The notes under the pieces: generated by a model
Seen by the model: the letters and a program-made list of their open reading frames with translations, nothing else
Databases searched by the model: none
Told to the model about the DNA's origin: nothing
Source: Deltaproteobacteria bacterium
Lineage (GTDB): Bacteria > Desulfobacterota > BSN033 > UBA1163
Direction of reading: 5' to 3'
Length of the DNA stretch: 64,000 bases
Assembly (NCBI GenBank): GCA_016875195.1
Contig: VGRY01000005.1
Coordinates: 1 to 64,000, forward strand
Shown here: positions 51,908-60,829 of the stretch, one piece after another
Layout of the letters: each line of letters opens with the position of its first letter
How positions within the stretch are numbered: position 1 is the first letter of the stretch
Made by a program: the position numbers and the translations under genes

Positions 51908-52825
51908 ATGATGGGACGAAAAGGGTTTGTGGGGGTGATACTGGTCGTCCTATTTGTTTTGACCTGCCCATACGACGGGTCAGCAGAAGAGCGTTATACG
52001 GTTAAACCAGGAGATTCCCTCTATTCGATTTCAAAATCATATGGCATCTCTATTGATGCTTTAAAAGAGGCGAATAAGCTTGAGGGAAGTCATCTCAAAC
52101 TGAATCAGGTTCTCTTCATCCCGAATCCTAAAAAGAAGCCGACCGAAAAGGCAGTCCGGAGGGCCCAGCCCGAGACAGAACCCTACATCGTAAAAAATGG
52201 AGATAGCCTTTATGTCCTATCGAAGAAGACAGGGCTTTCGGTTCAAGAAATCAAGAGGATGAACCAACTCCAAGCGGATGGACTCAAGACAGGACAACGA
52301 CTCGTCCTGTCGAGAAAGCAGGAGACAAGAACAGAAGAGGTCGAGGAAATCGGTGATGGAGAGGAGATCAGAGAGAGTGATCTGGCCCAGGGAGAAGGTC
52401 AAGCAGTTTTGGAATCGCTTGGAAAATGGAAAGACACAGAAGAGAGGAGCCTGTTCATCAGGGTAGTTAAGAACTTTTTGGGAGTTCCTTACCGGTTAGG
52501 CGGTTCTACCCTTAAGGGGATCGATTGCTCAGCGTTTGTGAAAAAGATGTTTGAAATTTTTAATGTTGAACTACCCAGGACTACCAGGGAACAGTTGCGA
52601 GTCGGTAAGAAAGTAAAGAGAGAAGAGCTTGAGGAGGGGGATGTCATTTTCTTCAAAACCCAAAGGGCAACCCGTACCCATGTGGGAATCTATATCGGCA
52701 ACAATGAGTTCATCCACGCCTCCTATCGAAGCAAAGAGGTGAGGGTGGATAATCTGGACACCCCTTATTTTGACAAACGATTCATCAATGGGGTGCGCAT
52801 CATCGAATTAGAGAAGGAGACTTAA
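51908..52825 (+). CDS. LysM-NlpC/P60 peptidoglycan endopeptidase
   Basis: A 305-residue exported protein. After the signal peptide (GFVGVILVVLFVLTCPYDGSA) come two LysM domains (YTVKPGDSLYSISKSYGIS; YIVKNGDSLYVLSKKTGLS), a charged linker, and an NlpC/P60 domain with catalytic Cys in GIDCSAFV and His in THVGIYIGNNEFIHAS. It cleaves peptide stems in peptidoglycan. The upstream sigma/anti-sigma pair suggests envelope-stress control, though this gene has its own promoter. Confidence 0.93.
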   Translation: MMGRKGFVGVILVVLFVLTCPYDGSAEERYTVKPGDSLYSISKSYGISIDALKEANKLEGSHLKLNQVLFIPNPKKKPTEKAVRRAQPETEPYIVKNGDSLYVLSKKTGLSVQEIKRMNQLQADGLKTGQRLVLSRKQETRTEEVEEIGDGEEIRESDLAQGEGQAVLESLGKWKDTEERSLFIRVVKNFLGVPYRLGGSTLKGIDCSAFVKKMFEIFNVELPRTTREQLRVGKKVKREELEEGDVIFFKTQRATRTHVGIYIGNNEFIHASYRSKEVRVDNLDTPYFDKRFINGVRIIELEKET

Positions 52826-52829
52826 CATT

Positions 52830-53438
52830 ATGATTCTTGCCATCAATTCTAAAAATCCACAGTTGAGACTGGTCCGGAAGGTGGTTGAAGCACTGGAAGG
52901 AGGGGGAGTGATTGGATATCCTACTGACACTGTCTACGGAGTGGGTTGTGACCTTTTCAACCAGGAGGCAATCCAGAAGGTATACCGATTGAAAAAAATG
53001 GAGGGAAAGAAGCCACTCAGCTTCATCTGCTCCGACTTAAAGGACATCAGCCGTTATGCCTATGTTTCCAATTATGCCTATAAGATGATGAAGAAACTGC
53101 TTCCCGGACCCTATACCTTTGTTTTGACGGCAACTAAACTTGTTCCCAAGATCGCCATGACCAAGCAGAATACCGTTGGCATCCGTATTCCGGACAATAA
53201 GATCTGCCTCAGTCTGGTCCGGGAACTGGGACATCCAATCATCAGCACAAGCGTTTATAAACCTGACGAAAGTCTCTTCAATGATCCCGTCGAAATTGAA
53301 GATCGCTTCGCCAAACAGCTCGATCTGGTCATTGACGGTGGAGTGATTGTTGCCGAGCATTCCAGCATCATCGATCTCACCGGTGAATTCCCAAAAGTCA
53401 TCAGAAAAGGGAAAGGGGATGTGAGTCTTTTTCAATAG
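52830..53438 (+). CDS. Threonylcarbamoyl-AMP synthase (Sua5/YrdC/YciO family)
   Basis: A 202-residue protein with GVIGYPTDTVYGVGCDLFN, KGMEGKK-type KKMEGKKPLSFICSDL, LPGPYTFVLTAT and TVGIRIPDN. It makes threonylcarbamoyl-AMP for the t6A tRNA modification, or belongs to the related YciO branch. It starts 4 bp after the LysM gene, so the two are co-transcribed. Confidence 0.9.
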   Translation: MILAINSKNPQLRLVRKVVEALEGGGVIGYPTDTVYGVGCDLFNQEAIQKVYRLKKMEGKKPLSFICSDLKDISRYAYVSNYAYKMMKKLLPGPYTFVLTATKLVPKIAMTKQNTVGIRIPDNKICLSLVRELGHPIISTSVYKPDESLFNDPVEIEDRFAKQLDLVIDGGVIVAEHSSIIDLTGEFPKVIRKGKGDVSLFQ

Positions 53439-53465
53439 GAGACGATTCCCCCGAAGGAGGAGAAA

Positions 53466-54035
53466 ATGGGACGAAAGAGCCTTCCACCTACCACCTTACT
53501 CTTTCCCACGCCGGTTGTCCTGGTCACCTGCGTGGATCAAAAGGGAAGACCGAATATCATCACCCTGGCATGGGCAGGAGTGGTCAATTCCGAACCTCCC
53601 ATGATTGGCATCTCTGTCAGGCTGGAGCGCTATTCGTATGGTTGTATCAAAGAAATGGGAGAATTTGTGGTCAATCTTCCCACGGAGAAGATGGTCAGAG
53701 GAGTTGATGCCTGCGGCATCGTATCAGGAAAAGGGACAGATAAATTCGAACTGACGGGGTGGAAAGCTATTCCTGCCGAGAAAGTGAAAACGCCATTGAT
53801 TGACGAATCTCCGGTGCAAATGGAATGTAAAGTCAAACAGATTATCCCCCTCGGAAGCCACGATCTCTTTCTTGGCGAAATCGTCGCTCTTCATGTGAAG
53901 GAGGAAATTGAGAAGGAGAAGGGCCGGATCGATATTTTGAAAGCCCTCCCAGTGGCTTTTTGTACGGGTGCGCGGGAGTACTGGAGCCTTGGAAAACCCC
54001 TCGGCCACTATGGTTTTACCAAAGGAAAACCATGA
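53466..54035 (+). CDS. Flavin reductase-like FMN-binding protein
   Basis: A 189-residue protein of the flavin-reductase domain family: TLLFPTPVVLVTCVD, NIITLAWAGVVNSEPPMIGISV, GEFVVNLPTEKMV. In anaerobes this family often binds FMN and passes electrons between flavin and Fe-S proteins. The electron partner is unknown. GAAGGAGG precedes the ATG, and the stop overlaps the next gene (ATGA). Confidence 0.88.
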   Translation: MGRKSLPPTTLLFPTPVVLVTCVDQKGRPNIITLAWAGVVNSEPPMIGISVRLERYSYGCIKEMGEFVVNLPTEKMVRGVDACGIVSGKGTDKFELTGWKAIPAEKVKTPLIDESPVQMECKVKQIIPLGSHDLFLGEIVALHVKEEIEKEKGRIDILKALPVAFCTGAREYWSLGKPLGHYGFTKGKP

Positions 54036-54874
54036 TCATTGACTGCCACACCCACATCTTCCCTGACGAAGTGAGAAAGAACAGGGAAACTTTCTGTCAA
54101 AGGGACAGAGCTTTTTCTTCCGTCTATACAAATCCCAAAGCCAGGCTCGTTGGAGCAGAGGATTTGATTGCCTCGATGGATGAATCCGGGATCGAGCAAT
54201 CCGTGATCTGTGGTTTCCCTTGGGGCGAACCGGAGCTTTGCGCTCTCCATAATCAATACCTGTTCGATTCTGCCTCGCGCTATCCCCACCGGTTGATCGT
54301 CTTCATTCTTCTCCTCTATTCAGACCCAGAATGGTCTGCCAAGGAACTGGAGCAAGGGATAAAGAACGGGGCAGAGGGAGTGGGGGAGATTGCTCTGTAC
54401 GATCGAGAGATGACGGTTCGGGATATCGAAGTGATGAAACCGGTTTTTAAGGAGATGGAAAAACGGAGGATTCCCATTCTTCTCCATACTAATGAACATC
54501 TCGGCCATTCCTATCCCGGTAAGGGTACGACTCCTCTTGAGATCTTCTACCAGTTTGCCCTTACCTTTCCATCTCTTCCCATTCTACTGGCCCACTGGGG
54601 CGGAGGGTTTCCTTTCTATGAGTTGATGCCCGAAGTGGCAAAGGCGATGAAGAATGTCTATTACGATACAGCCGCCTCTCCTTTTCTCTATTCGAAAAAG
54701 ATCTATGGAGTTGCAAAAGAGGTCGTAGGTGTGGAGAAGATTATTTTCGGTTCGGACTATCCCTTGGTTCGTCCCTCAAGGTATTTTCAGGAACTGGAGG
54801 AATCCGGCCTTTCGAAAGAAGATCAAAAGAAAATCCTCGGCCTGAATTTCTTGAAATTACTTCGATCAAAATAA
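54032..54874 (+). CDS. Amidohydrolase-family (PF04909-type) hydrolase or decarboxylase
   Basis: A 280-residue TIM-barrel metal enzyme: MIIDCHTHIFPDE (H-x-H), ILLHTNEHLGH, ILLAHWGGG and the late metal-binding Asp in IIFGSDYPL. This subfamily includes hydrolases and non-oxidative decarboxylases of aromatic acids. ATG 54032 overlaps the upstream stop and begins exactly at the family N-terminus; a longer frame is rejected. Confidence 0.88.
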   Translation: MIIDCHTHIFPDEVRKNRETFCQRDRAFSSVYTNPKARLVGAEDLIASMDESGIEQSVICGFPWGEPELCALHNQYLFDSASRYPHRLIVFILLLYSDPEWSAKELEQGIKNGAEGVGEIALYDREMTVRDIEVMKPVFKEMEKRRIPILLHTNEHLGHSYPGKGTTPLEIFYQFALTFPSLPILLAHWGGGFPFYELMPEVAKAMKNVYYDTAASPFLYSKKIYGVAKEVVGVEKIIFGSDYPLVRPSRYFQELEESGLSKEDQKKILGLNFLKLLRSK

Positions 54875-54879
54875 ATTTC

Positions 54880-55281
54880 TTATGGTCCCTGCCTCACGAA
54901 ACTAGAAGTGGCGGTTGCCAATAATATCCCATCTTCCTTTTTGAGGCTTGCCTTGGCTTTCACCAATTTCTTATGGACTTCGGTGATTTCTCCCTGAATG
55001 AGAAGAGGCTGAAGAGTCGGGGTCGGATGTCTGAATCGGACTTCCAGTGATGCCGCAATCGCATTGAATCCCAAATGATACACAAGATTGGCCATTGTCT
55101 CATCCAGAAGGGTTGAGATGATCCCGCCATGGACAACTCCATCCCACCCCTGGTAAGTAGGTTCAACCGTAAATTCGGTACGGATCGTCTGCTTCTCCTG
55201 GTCAACCTGAAACTTCATTTTTAATCCGTGCGGGTTTTTATCACCACACGCAAAACAGTAACCATTGGATACGAATTCCAT
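54880..55281 (-). CDS. PaaI-type hotdog thioesterase
   Basis: A 133-residue protein with the N-terminal CFACGDKNPHGLKMKF and the hotdog helix WDGVVHGGIISTLLDETMANL, the site of the catalytic acid. It hydrolyses acyl-CoA or aromatic-CoA thioesters, possibly to release CoA from dead-end intermediates. It is on the opposite strand to the flanking genes. Confidence 0.88.
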   Translation of the reverse strand: MEFVSNGYCFACGDKNPHGLKMKFQVDQEKQTIRTEFTVEPTYQGWDGVVHGGIISTLLDETMANLVYHLGFNAIAASLEVRFRHPTPTLQPLLIQGEITEVHKKLVKAKASLKKEDGILLATATSSFVRQGP

Positions 55282-55321
55282 GATTTCCTCCAGTAGACTC
55301 GTTCAAGGGTGCCATGTTCTG

Positions 55322-56146
55322 TCATCCGAAGAGTATCTTTTCGGCATTTTTATACAGGATGGCTTCAATCGTACGATCTTTGAGCGGCAGGGATTTAATG
55401 GTTTCAACATTCTTTGCGATGCTGCCCGGCATGGTAGGCCAATCAGAGCCAAAAACCACCTTATCGCTGTTCTTCTCAAGTTCCGGAAAGTAGTTGAGTA
55501 GATTTTGAGGCGGCAATCCCGTGATATCCATGTAAACATTTTTATGGAGGCGGGAGAGATAAAAACATTTGTCATACCAGAAACTCCGCCCACAGTGGGC
55601 CATGACGATTTTGAGGTCGGGGAAATCGACTGCCACATCGTCGAGGTGGATCGGATCACAATATTTCAGCCTTGTCCCTTTGAAGATAGACGTCCCGATG
55701 TGATAGAGCACCGGAATCCCCAACTCTTGAGCTTTGTGATAGAGTGGATAGAGCCTTGCTTCATTGGGATAATAGAATTGATAAGAGGGAAGGAATTTTA
55801 TACCTCTGACTCCCCCATTTTTAACCTGATCTTGAAGCCTCTCCACCATATCCCCATGGATGTTCGGGTTGATCGAGGTAAAGGGAAGGAGCATCTCCTG
55901 CCCCCGGCAAAATTCGATGACCACTTCTGTTGGGATGTTGGCGCTGGTAGCCGGGGCAACTTCAGCGAGGACGACCGCATACTTGACTCCCTGAGATTTT
56001 AAGTGAGAGACAACAAGCTCAGGACGCTGACTGTAGTCCTCTATCCTCGCATAGAACTCTGGATTGAGAGACTCTAAGTAATTGCGCCAGGTAGGGTTTA
56101 GCAAATCTTTTCTGACATAATGGGTATGAAAATCGATGATATCCAT
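55322..56146 (-). CDS. Amidohydrolase-family (PF04909-type) protein
   Basis: A 274-residue homologue of the protein at 54032: MDIIDFHTHYV (H-x-H), VLYHIGTSIFKGT, IVMAHCGRSFW and VVFGSDWPTMPG. It is likely to be a metal-dependent hydrolase or decarboxylase of an aromatic or cyclic acid; the substrate is unknown. It is probably co-transcribed with the thioesterase gene downstream on the same strand. Confidence 0.87.
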   Translation of the reverse strand: MDIIDFHTHYVRKDLLNPTWRNYLESLNPEFYARIEDYSQRPELVVSHLKSQGVKYAVVLAEVAPATSANIPTEVVIEFCRGQEMLLPFTSINPNIHGDMVERLQDQVKNGGVRGIKFLPSYQFYYPNEARLYPLYHKAQELGIPVLYHIGTSIFKGTRLKYCDPIHLDDVAVDFPDLKIVMAHCGRSFWYDKCFYLSRLHKNVYMDITGLPPQNLLNYFPELEKNSDKVVFGSDWPTMPGSIAKNVETIKSLPLKDRTIEAILYKNAEKILFG

Positions 56147-56217
56147 ATTGGGTTCCCCCCGTTTAATAAGGTTTTTAAATCATAGAAAAAACTTCATTCA
56201 ACACCGGACAAATTATC

Positions 56218-56246
56218 TTGACACGTTGAATGAATCATAATAAAAT
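56218..56246 (+). promoter_or_regulatory. Promoter of the livHMGF operon
   Basis: TTGACA at 56218, a 17-bp spacer and TAAAAT at 56241. The start would be near 56253, about 140 nt before the preferred livH start. The leader contains the perfect palindrome GGGCGACT-AA-AGTCGCCC at 56326-56343. Confidence 0.6.
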
Positions 56247-56391
56247 CCATCCTAATTTTCAACCAAACCTAATATCCATTAATAATGCGTCAATTAAGCG
56301 GGGAAGAATTGGGCCTCCCTATTTAGGGCGACTAAAGTCGCCCCTACCCCGTAACACTCACGCGTTAATATCCATCAAAGGGGTGACCTCT

Positions 56392-57276
56392 GTGGAAGTT
56401 CTTGTTTATGGGGTGGTCAATGGAATGACCTTTGTTCTGATGGCTGTTGGTTTTTCTTTTGTTTATGGCATCAGTCGGTTGCCCAACTTTGCCCATGGGG
56501 CTTTATATGTCGTCACAGGATTTATTACATGGAGCTTCATTAATAACGCAGGCCTTCCCTATTGGTTGAGCGTTATTTTATCCCTCCTCATCGTCTCTCT
56601 GGCTGGGATGGCGATCTATCAGTTCGTCATGATTCGGGTCAGAGGGATGCCCATCTCAGAGATCATCGTCTCCTTTGCAATTGCTCTGGCAATTCTTGAG
56701 GGGTTGAGGCTTCAAGGAATCGGGGGATTCAAAGGCTTTATTGGTCCGGGATATGTTTTGCCACGATTTATGGATGGGGTCGTCCAAACCGCCTGGTTGA
56801 CCATCGATCTTCAACGGGTTTTAATTATCGGTGTCGGAGTGATCTTTCTCAGTTTCATGTGGTTGTTTACCCATTATCATAAGATTGGACTTTCCCTTCG
56901 AGCAATGGCCCAGCATGAAAGGGCCGCCTTAATGCTCGGCATTAACTCGGATCGCATGGCGAATATTGCATTGGGCATAGGTTCAGCCTTAGCTGGATTA
57001 GCCGCGATTACGATTATGCCCCTGGGCAATGTCAATTGTGAATCAGGATACAGCGTCCTGAGCAATGCGATCGCCGTATGTGTCATCGGAGGCTTGGGAA
57101 GCTGGATGGGGACGATATTGGCGGCTCTCATCTTAGGCCTTGCCACCACCATCATGTCTGCCCTTGGTGGGACCATGTGGAATAATGTGCTCGTCTTTGG
57201 TCTTATTATTTTGATTCTGATCCTGAGACCTTCAGGCCTTTTTGGGAGACAGAAAGAATTGGAGGAAAGAGTTTAA
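56392..57276 (+). CDS. livH: Branched-chain amino-acid-type ABC transporter permease
   Basis: A 294-residue LivH-like inner-membrane protein with about 8 segments: VLVYGVVNGMTFVLMAVGFSFVYGI, MPISEIIVSFAIALAILEG, and the EAA-like loop GIGSALAGLAAI with GGLGSWMGTILAALILG. GTG 56392 is chosen because AAGGGG precedes it and the family N-terminus begins there. The longer open frame (from 56230) would translate the promoter-leader repeat. It transports a branched amino acid, amide or aromatic carboxylate. Confidence 0.88.
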   Translation: MEVLVYGVVNGMTFVLMAVGFSFVYGISRLPNFAHGALYVVTGFITWSFINNAGLPYWLSVILSLLIVSLAGMAIYQFVMIRVRGMPISEIIVSFAIALAILEGLRLQGIGGFKGFIGPGYVLPRFMDGVVQTAWLTIDLQRVLIIGVGVIFLSFMWLFTHYHKIGLSLRAMAQHERAALMLGINSDRMANIALGIGSALAGLAAITIMPLGNVNCESGYSVLSNAIAVCVIGGLGSWMGTILAALILGLATTIMSALGGTMWNNVLVFGLIILILILRPSGLFGRQKELEERV

Positions 57277-57277
57277 A

Positions 57278-57425
57278 AACAGAAATTCGAAGCACGAAAT
57301 TCGAATTTCGAAACAAATTCGAAATACTTAAATTTTCAAAAAAGTTTGGGTCATTCGAATTTTGGTCATTCGAATTTGTTTCGGATTTCGGTATTCGAAT
57401 TTCGAATTTAAATTTGGATTGAACT
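57278..57425. repeat. CGAAATTCGAA inverted repeat inside the liv operon
   Basis: CGAAGCACGAAATTCGAATTTCG faces CGAATTTGTTTCGGATTTCGG and CGAATTTCGAATTTAAATTTGG. It is the third copy of the family at 33557 and 50515, and separates livH from livM by 150 bp. Confidence 0.7.
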
Positions 57426-57426
57426 C

Positions 57427-58452
57427 ATGGATAAAAATTTGGCCACTGCAGAGAAACGAAAAGAGAGACTCGATCGTGGAATTAAAGCCCGAACCGAAGG
57501 TCTTTATGCGATCCAATCGTGGCGCGAGATACTCTATCTGGTAGCACCCCGGGCAAGTTTGATCATTGGCTTGCTCGTTCTGCCTTTGATCTTGCCCGGT
57601 CTTTACTGGCAAAGGGTCTTAGCCCTGGCAGGGGTTTATGCCCTGTTGGCTATCTCCTTTGACTTCCTGGCTGAGCGAGTGGGCCTGGTCTGCATTGGCG
57701 GGGCCTTTATGATCGGAGTGGGTGGCTACCTTTCCGGAGCGCTCAACTATTATTTTAAGTTGCCGATCTATCTGACGATGACCATTGGCACCTTTGGCGG
57801 AGCACTCTTTTGTACGTTGCTCTGGCTTCCCTGTTTGCCCCTTCGAGGCATCTACTTTGCAGTGGTCACATTCATGTTTCCGTTTTTAGCCACGAGCATC
57901 ATCGTGGCAGGAAATCTTTTTGAAGGCACTGAGGGATTGAGCCCTGTGGCAGGTTTTCCCAATACCTGGGTCGGTATCTACCTGATCATGGTCGTTCTTC
58001 TTCTCTCCATCTTCGGCCTGAGAAGGCTATGCGGGGAAGACATCGGGGTGGTGTTTGCCGGAATCAAGGACAATGACCAGGCAGTCATTGCCTCTGCTAT
58101 TAACGTGACTCGTGTCAAGGTCTATGCCCTCTATATTGCCAGCGTGATCGGATGTTTTGCCGGTTCATTTGTGGCCCATTTTTCAGGTTTTGTGGGAGTA
58201 TCCCTCTTCGTCGTTGACTTTTCAATCATGCCCATCTCGGCCTGCATCATGGGAGGGCCCGGGACTTTGGCCGGTCCTGCTCTGGGCGCGCTCATTCTCG
58301 CTCCCCTCTCTGAGTTACTCCGGGGATTTGGTCAGGTACGTGTGGTCCTCTACTGCGTGGTACTCATCGGGTTCATTCTGTTTAAACCGGAAGGATTACT
58401 CAATTGGGCTGCCCGGAAATACCATCAGATTGAACATTGGGTCAAGGTGTGA
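57427..58452 (+). CDS. livM: Branched-chain amino-acid-type ABC transporter permease
   Basis: A 341-residue LivM-like permease with about 9-10 membrane segments, LALAGVYALLAISFDFLAERVGLVCIGGAF near the start, and the late GPGTLAGPALGALILAPLSELLR typical of LivM. It pairs with LivH. No ribosome site is obvious before ATG 57427, perhaps because the repeat ends there. Confidence 0.9.
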   Translation: MDKNLATAEKRKERLDRGIKARTEGLYAIQSWREILYLVAPRASLIIGLLVLPLILPGLYWQRVLALAGVYALLAISFDFLAERVGLVCIGGAFMIGVGGYLSGALNYYFKLPIYLTMTIGTFGGALFCTLLWLPCLPLRGIYFAVVTFMFPFLATSIIVAGNLFEGTEGLSPVAGFPNTWVGIYLIMVVLLLSIFGLRRLCGEDIGVVFAGIKDNDQAVIASAINVTRVKVYALYIASVIGCFAGSFVAHFSGFVGVSLFVVDFSIMPISACIMGGPGTLAGPALGALILAPLSELLRGFGQVRVVLYCVVLIGFILFKPEGLLNWAARKYHQIEHWVKV

Positions 58453-58458
58453 AGATAG

Positions 58459-59223
58459 ATGGAAGAACCGAAAAAAACGATCATTAAGGTCGTGAATCTG
58501 AGTAAATCGTTTGGCGGGGTAAAAGCGCTTCGTAACGTCTCCTTTGATCTGCTTGAGGGAGAAGTGCTCGGGATCATCGGGCCCAATGGCTCAGGCAAGA
58601 CCACAATGGTCAACACCATCACAGGCTTTGTAAAACCGGAATCAGGAGATGTCTTTTTCAAAGACATCAGACTGACAGGACTTCCCCCCTATCAAATTGC
58701 AGACCTCGGGGTGGCAAGAACATTTCAGGTGGTCCGGCCCTTTCTCAGCCTGAGATCGTTTAAAAACCTCATCGTCCCCCTCTGGTCACCGAGGGCTCGC
58801 CGGTTCGCAGGAAGCCGTGGCGGAGATAGGGATGCGGTGGCCATCGATCTGCTTGAAGAAGTAGGATTCGAGAGAGATGCCTATGTTCCCTATAAGGCGG
58901 CCTCTGCACTTCCTCTGGGTTACTTGAAGCGGCTCGAGCTCGCTCGATGTCTCGCTCTGCGGCCTGAAGTCATCATCTGCGATGAAGTCTTTTCAGGGCT
59001 GAGCATGAGCGAGATTGCCAGCATGGTTCCATTGATTGAGAGGCTGCGGATGAGAGGGGTCACCATAATCATGATCGAACACAGGCTGAGGGAACTTTTC
59101 AGCGTAGCGAATAAAGTGATCGTTTTAAATTTTGGCGAGAAATTGGCTGAAGGGAAACCTGATCAGGTGATGCAGGATGAGAAAGTGAGACGGGCCTACC
59201 TCGGGGAGGAGATAAAATTGTGA
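58459..59223 (+). CDS. livG: Branched-chain amino-acid-type ABC transporter ATPase
   Basis: A 254-residue LivG-like ATPase. Walker A is GPNGSGKTT, the LivG-type signature is LPLGYLKRLELARCL in place of LSGGQ, and Walker B is VIICDEVFSGLS. The C-terminal end AYLGEEIKL is the LivG tail. It overlaps livF by 4 bp. Confidence 0.93.
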   Translation: MEEPKKTIIKVVNLSKSFGGVKALRNVSFDLLEGEVLGIIGPNGSGKTTMVNTITGFVKPESGDVFFKDIRLTGLPPYQIADLGVARTFQVVRPFLSLRSFKNLIVPLWSPRARRFAGSRGGDRDAVAIDLLEEVGFERDAYVPYKAASALPLGYLKRLELARCLALRPEVIICDEVFSGLSMSEIASMVPLIERLRMRGVTIIMIEHRLRELFSVANKVIVLNFGEKLAEGKPDQVMQDEKVRRAYLGEEIKL

Positions 59224-59975
59224 ACGTCATCCTCGAGGTCAAAGACCTGATGTTGTTCTATGAGAATGCTCTGGCGGTCAATAATGTGAGCCTGACCGTT
59301 AATGAAGGGCTCATCGTCGGGGTTTTTGGCTCAAACAGCGCTGGCAAATCGTCTCTGATGCTATGCATTTCAGGGATCATTCTGGATGTGAAGAAGAAAG
59401 AGGAGATGAAAGGTGGAGAGAGGATCACCCTTACCGGAGAAATAAAGTATAGAGGAGAAGACATTCTCACGATTGAACCGAGCAAAAGGGCTAAAAAAGG
59501 TATTATCCTCTGTCCGGAGAGGCGCCTCATTTTTCCCGAAAGCAGTGCCATCGAAAACCTGAGGATGGGTGGCTATCTGGCTACAAAAACCCAGGCGAAG
59601 AAGACCCTGGAATATGTTTTCAACCTCTTCCCTGAATTGGTGAAACTGAAGAGAAGGGCAGGGGGATTTCTCAGCGGAGGAGAACAGCAGATGCTGGCCA
59701 TCGGCAGGGCGCTGATGGCTCAGCCCAAACTCCTTTTACTTGATGAGCCTCTGCTTGGGTTGGCTCCGGCCATTGAGGTGAGGTTGGCCAAAGCGGTTAA
59801 GAGCATCAAAGAAGAAACTGGAATTACGGTTGTGGTCTCCGAGCAGTATGCCAGACCCGTGCTTCCCATTGTTGATTACGCCTATGTCCTTGAAAATGGG
59901 GGGTTGGTGGCCGAAGGGACCGGAAATGAATTGTTAGAAAACCCCGACGTGAAAGAAGCCTACTTTGGGTTGTAA
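59220..59975 (+). CDS. livF: Branched-chain amino-acid-type ABC transporter ATPase
   Basis: A 251-residue LivF-like ATPase. Walker A is GSNSAGKSS (one change from GxxGxGKS/T), the signature is LSGGEQQMLAIGRAL and Walker B LLLLDEPLLGLAP. A lysine-rich insert (DVKKKEEMKGGERI) lies just after Walker A, where LivF is usually shorter. Start is GTG 59220. Confidence 0.92.
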   Translation: MNVILEVKDLMLFYENALAVNNVSLTVNEGLIVGVFGSNSAGKSSLMLCISGIILDVKKKEEMKGGERITLTGEIKYRGEDILTIEPSKRAKKGIILCPERRLIFPESSAIENLRMGGYLATKTQAKKTLEYVFNLFPELVKLKRRAGGFLSGGEQQMLAIGRALMAQPKLLLLDEPLLGLAPAIEVRLAKAVKSIKEETGITVVVSEQYARPVLPIVDYAYVLENGGLVAEGTGNELLENPDVKEAYFGL

Positions 59976-60009
59976 ATCTAATATAGTCCGCCAAAAGTTC
60001 CTTTGAGGG

Positions 60010-60468
60010 TCAGGCTTTCTCCTTGCGATACCTTGCCTTCTTTTCTCGAACAATATAGGTAGATTCGGGCTTTAGAAATTCATCTATAGAGATAGCAATG
60101 CCTGGAAATTTCTCCTGAAGTTCCCGGTCCTCAGTCACAAAAAGAACACCCATATCCATAGCGGTGGCGACAAACTGCCCATCATAGGCGGTGATCCCAT
60201 ATTGTGAAACGAGGTCGATTACCTTGGAGGGAGAAGGCTCACACTCATTTTCAATCAGGGCCTTTGAAACCTTTTCCCAAACCTCCGAAGCCTTGTCCGG
60301 CCTGATCTGCTTAGATTTGATGGCGGTAGCCAAAATATTTTGGAATTCATAGCGCCACAGGACAGGCACAATCCATACAGGATCTTTTTCCTCAACCTGT
60401 TTAGCCTTGGATGTCAGAGAACTTGTCAGATTTCTTGCAGCAACGATATTTGAATCCACGACAATCAT
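60010..60468 (-). CDS. vapC: VapC-type PIN-domain toxin
   Basis: A 152-residue protein with the PIN acidic residues: MIVVDSNIVAARN at the start, EFQNILATA in the middle, AYDGQFVATAMDMGVLFVTEDREL late. It acts as an RNase toxin. ATG overlaps the antitoxin stop by 4 bp. Confidence 0.88.
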   Translation of the reverse strand: MIVVDSNIVAARNLTSSLTSKAKQVEEKDPVWIVPVLWRYEFQNILATAIKSKQIRPDKASEVWEKVSKALIENECEPSPSKVIDLVSQYGITAYDGQFVATAMDMGVLFVTEDRELQEKFPGIAISIDEFLKPESTYIVREKKARYRKEKA

Positions 60469-60683
60469 AGACGGCCTTCGCGTTTAGCGCGGTCGATAAA
60501 GTCCGCAGTCAAGACTGTTCGGGTTTGCGCAGGAGGTGGAAACTTCACAGGGTGAAAACGCCGCATCCTCTCTTCAAAAACGACAATGGCCTGTTGGGTC
60601 ATGGAGCGACGATTTCTTTCCGCCTCACGCTTTAGCCACTCATGGACCTCAGGGGGTATATCTTTTATCAACAGTCCAGGCAT
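60465..60683 (-). CDS. vapB: FitA/VapB-type ribbon-helix-helix antitoxin
   Basis: A 72-residue protein. The N-terminal LLIKDIPPEVHEWLKREAERNRRSMTQQ is a ribbon-helix-helix of the FitA type; the C-terminal tail binds and blocks the toxin. It is encoded just before vapC and has a strong promoter upstream that it probably autoregulates. Confidence 0.85.
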   Translation of the reverse strand: MPGLLIKDIPPEVHEWLKREAERNRRSMTQQAIVVFEERMRRFHPVKFPPPAQTRTVLTADFIDRAKREGRL

Positions 60684-60711
60684 AACCTACCTCCGATACC
60701 ATTTTGCTACC

Positions 60712-60740
60712 ATTATACTATCCCCTCATTGCCATGTCAA
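60712..60740 (-). promoter_or_regulatory. Promoter of vapBC
   Basis: Read on the - strand: TTGACA (60740-60735), a 17-bp spacer and TATAAT (60717-60712), both consensus, about 30 bp before ATG 60683. This is the best promoter in the window. Confidence 0.85.
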
Positions 60741-60768
60741 TTTACTTAAAGGGAAAATTCAGCCACAA

Positions 60769-60810
60769 AAATTGTACCTATAAATGCGATCGCAATTATA
60801 GGTACAATTT
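60769..60810 (-). terminator. 42-bp near-perfect palindrome, likely terminator
   Basis: AAATTGTACCTATAAATGCG and its mirror CGCAATTATAGGTACAATTT differ at one pair, with GCGATCGC at the centre. On the - strand the hairpin is followed by a T run and lies 20 bp after the acyl-CoA synthetase stop. The near-perfect symmetry also allows an operator role for vapBC. Confidence 0.7.
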
Positions 60811-60829
60811 GGAATTTGGTTTGTTGCTA

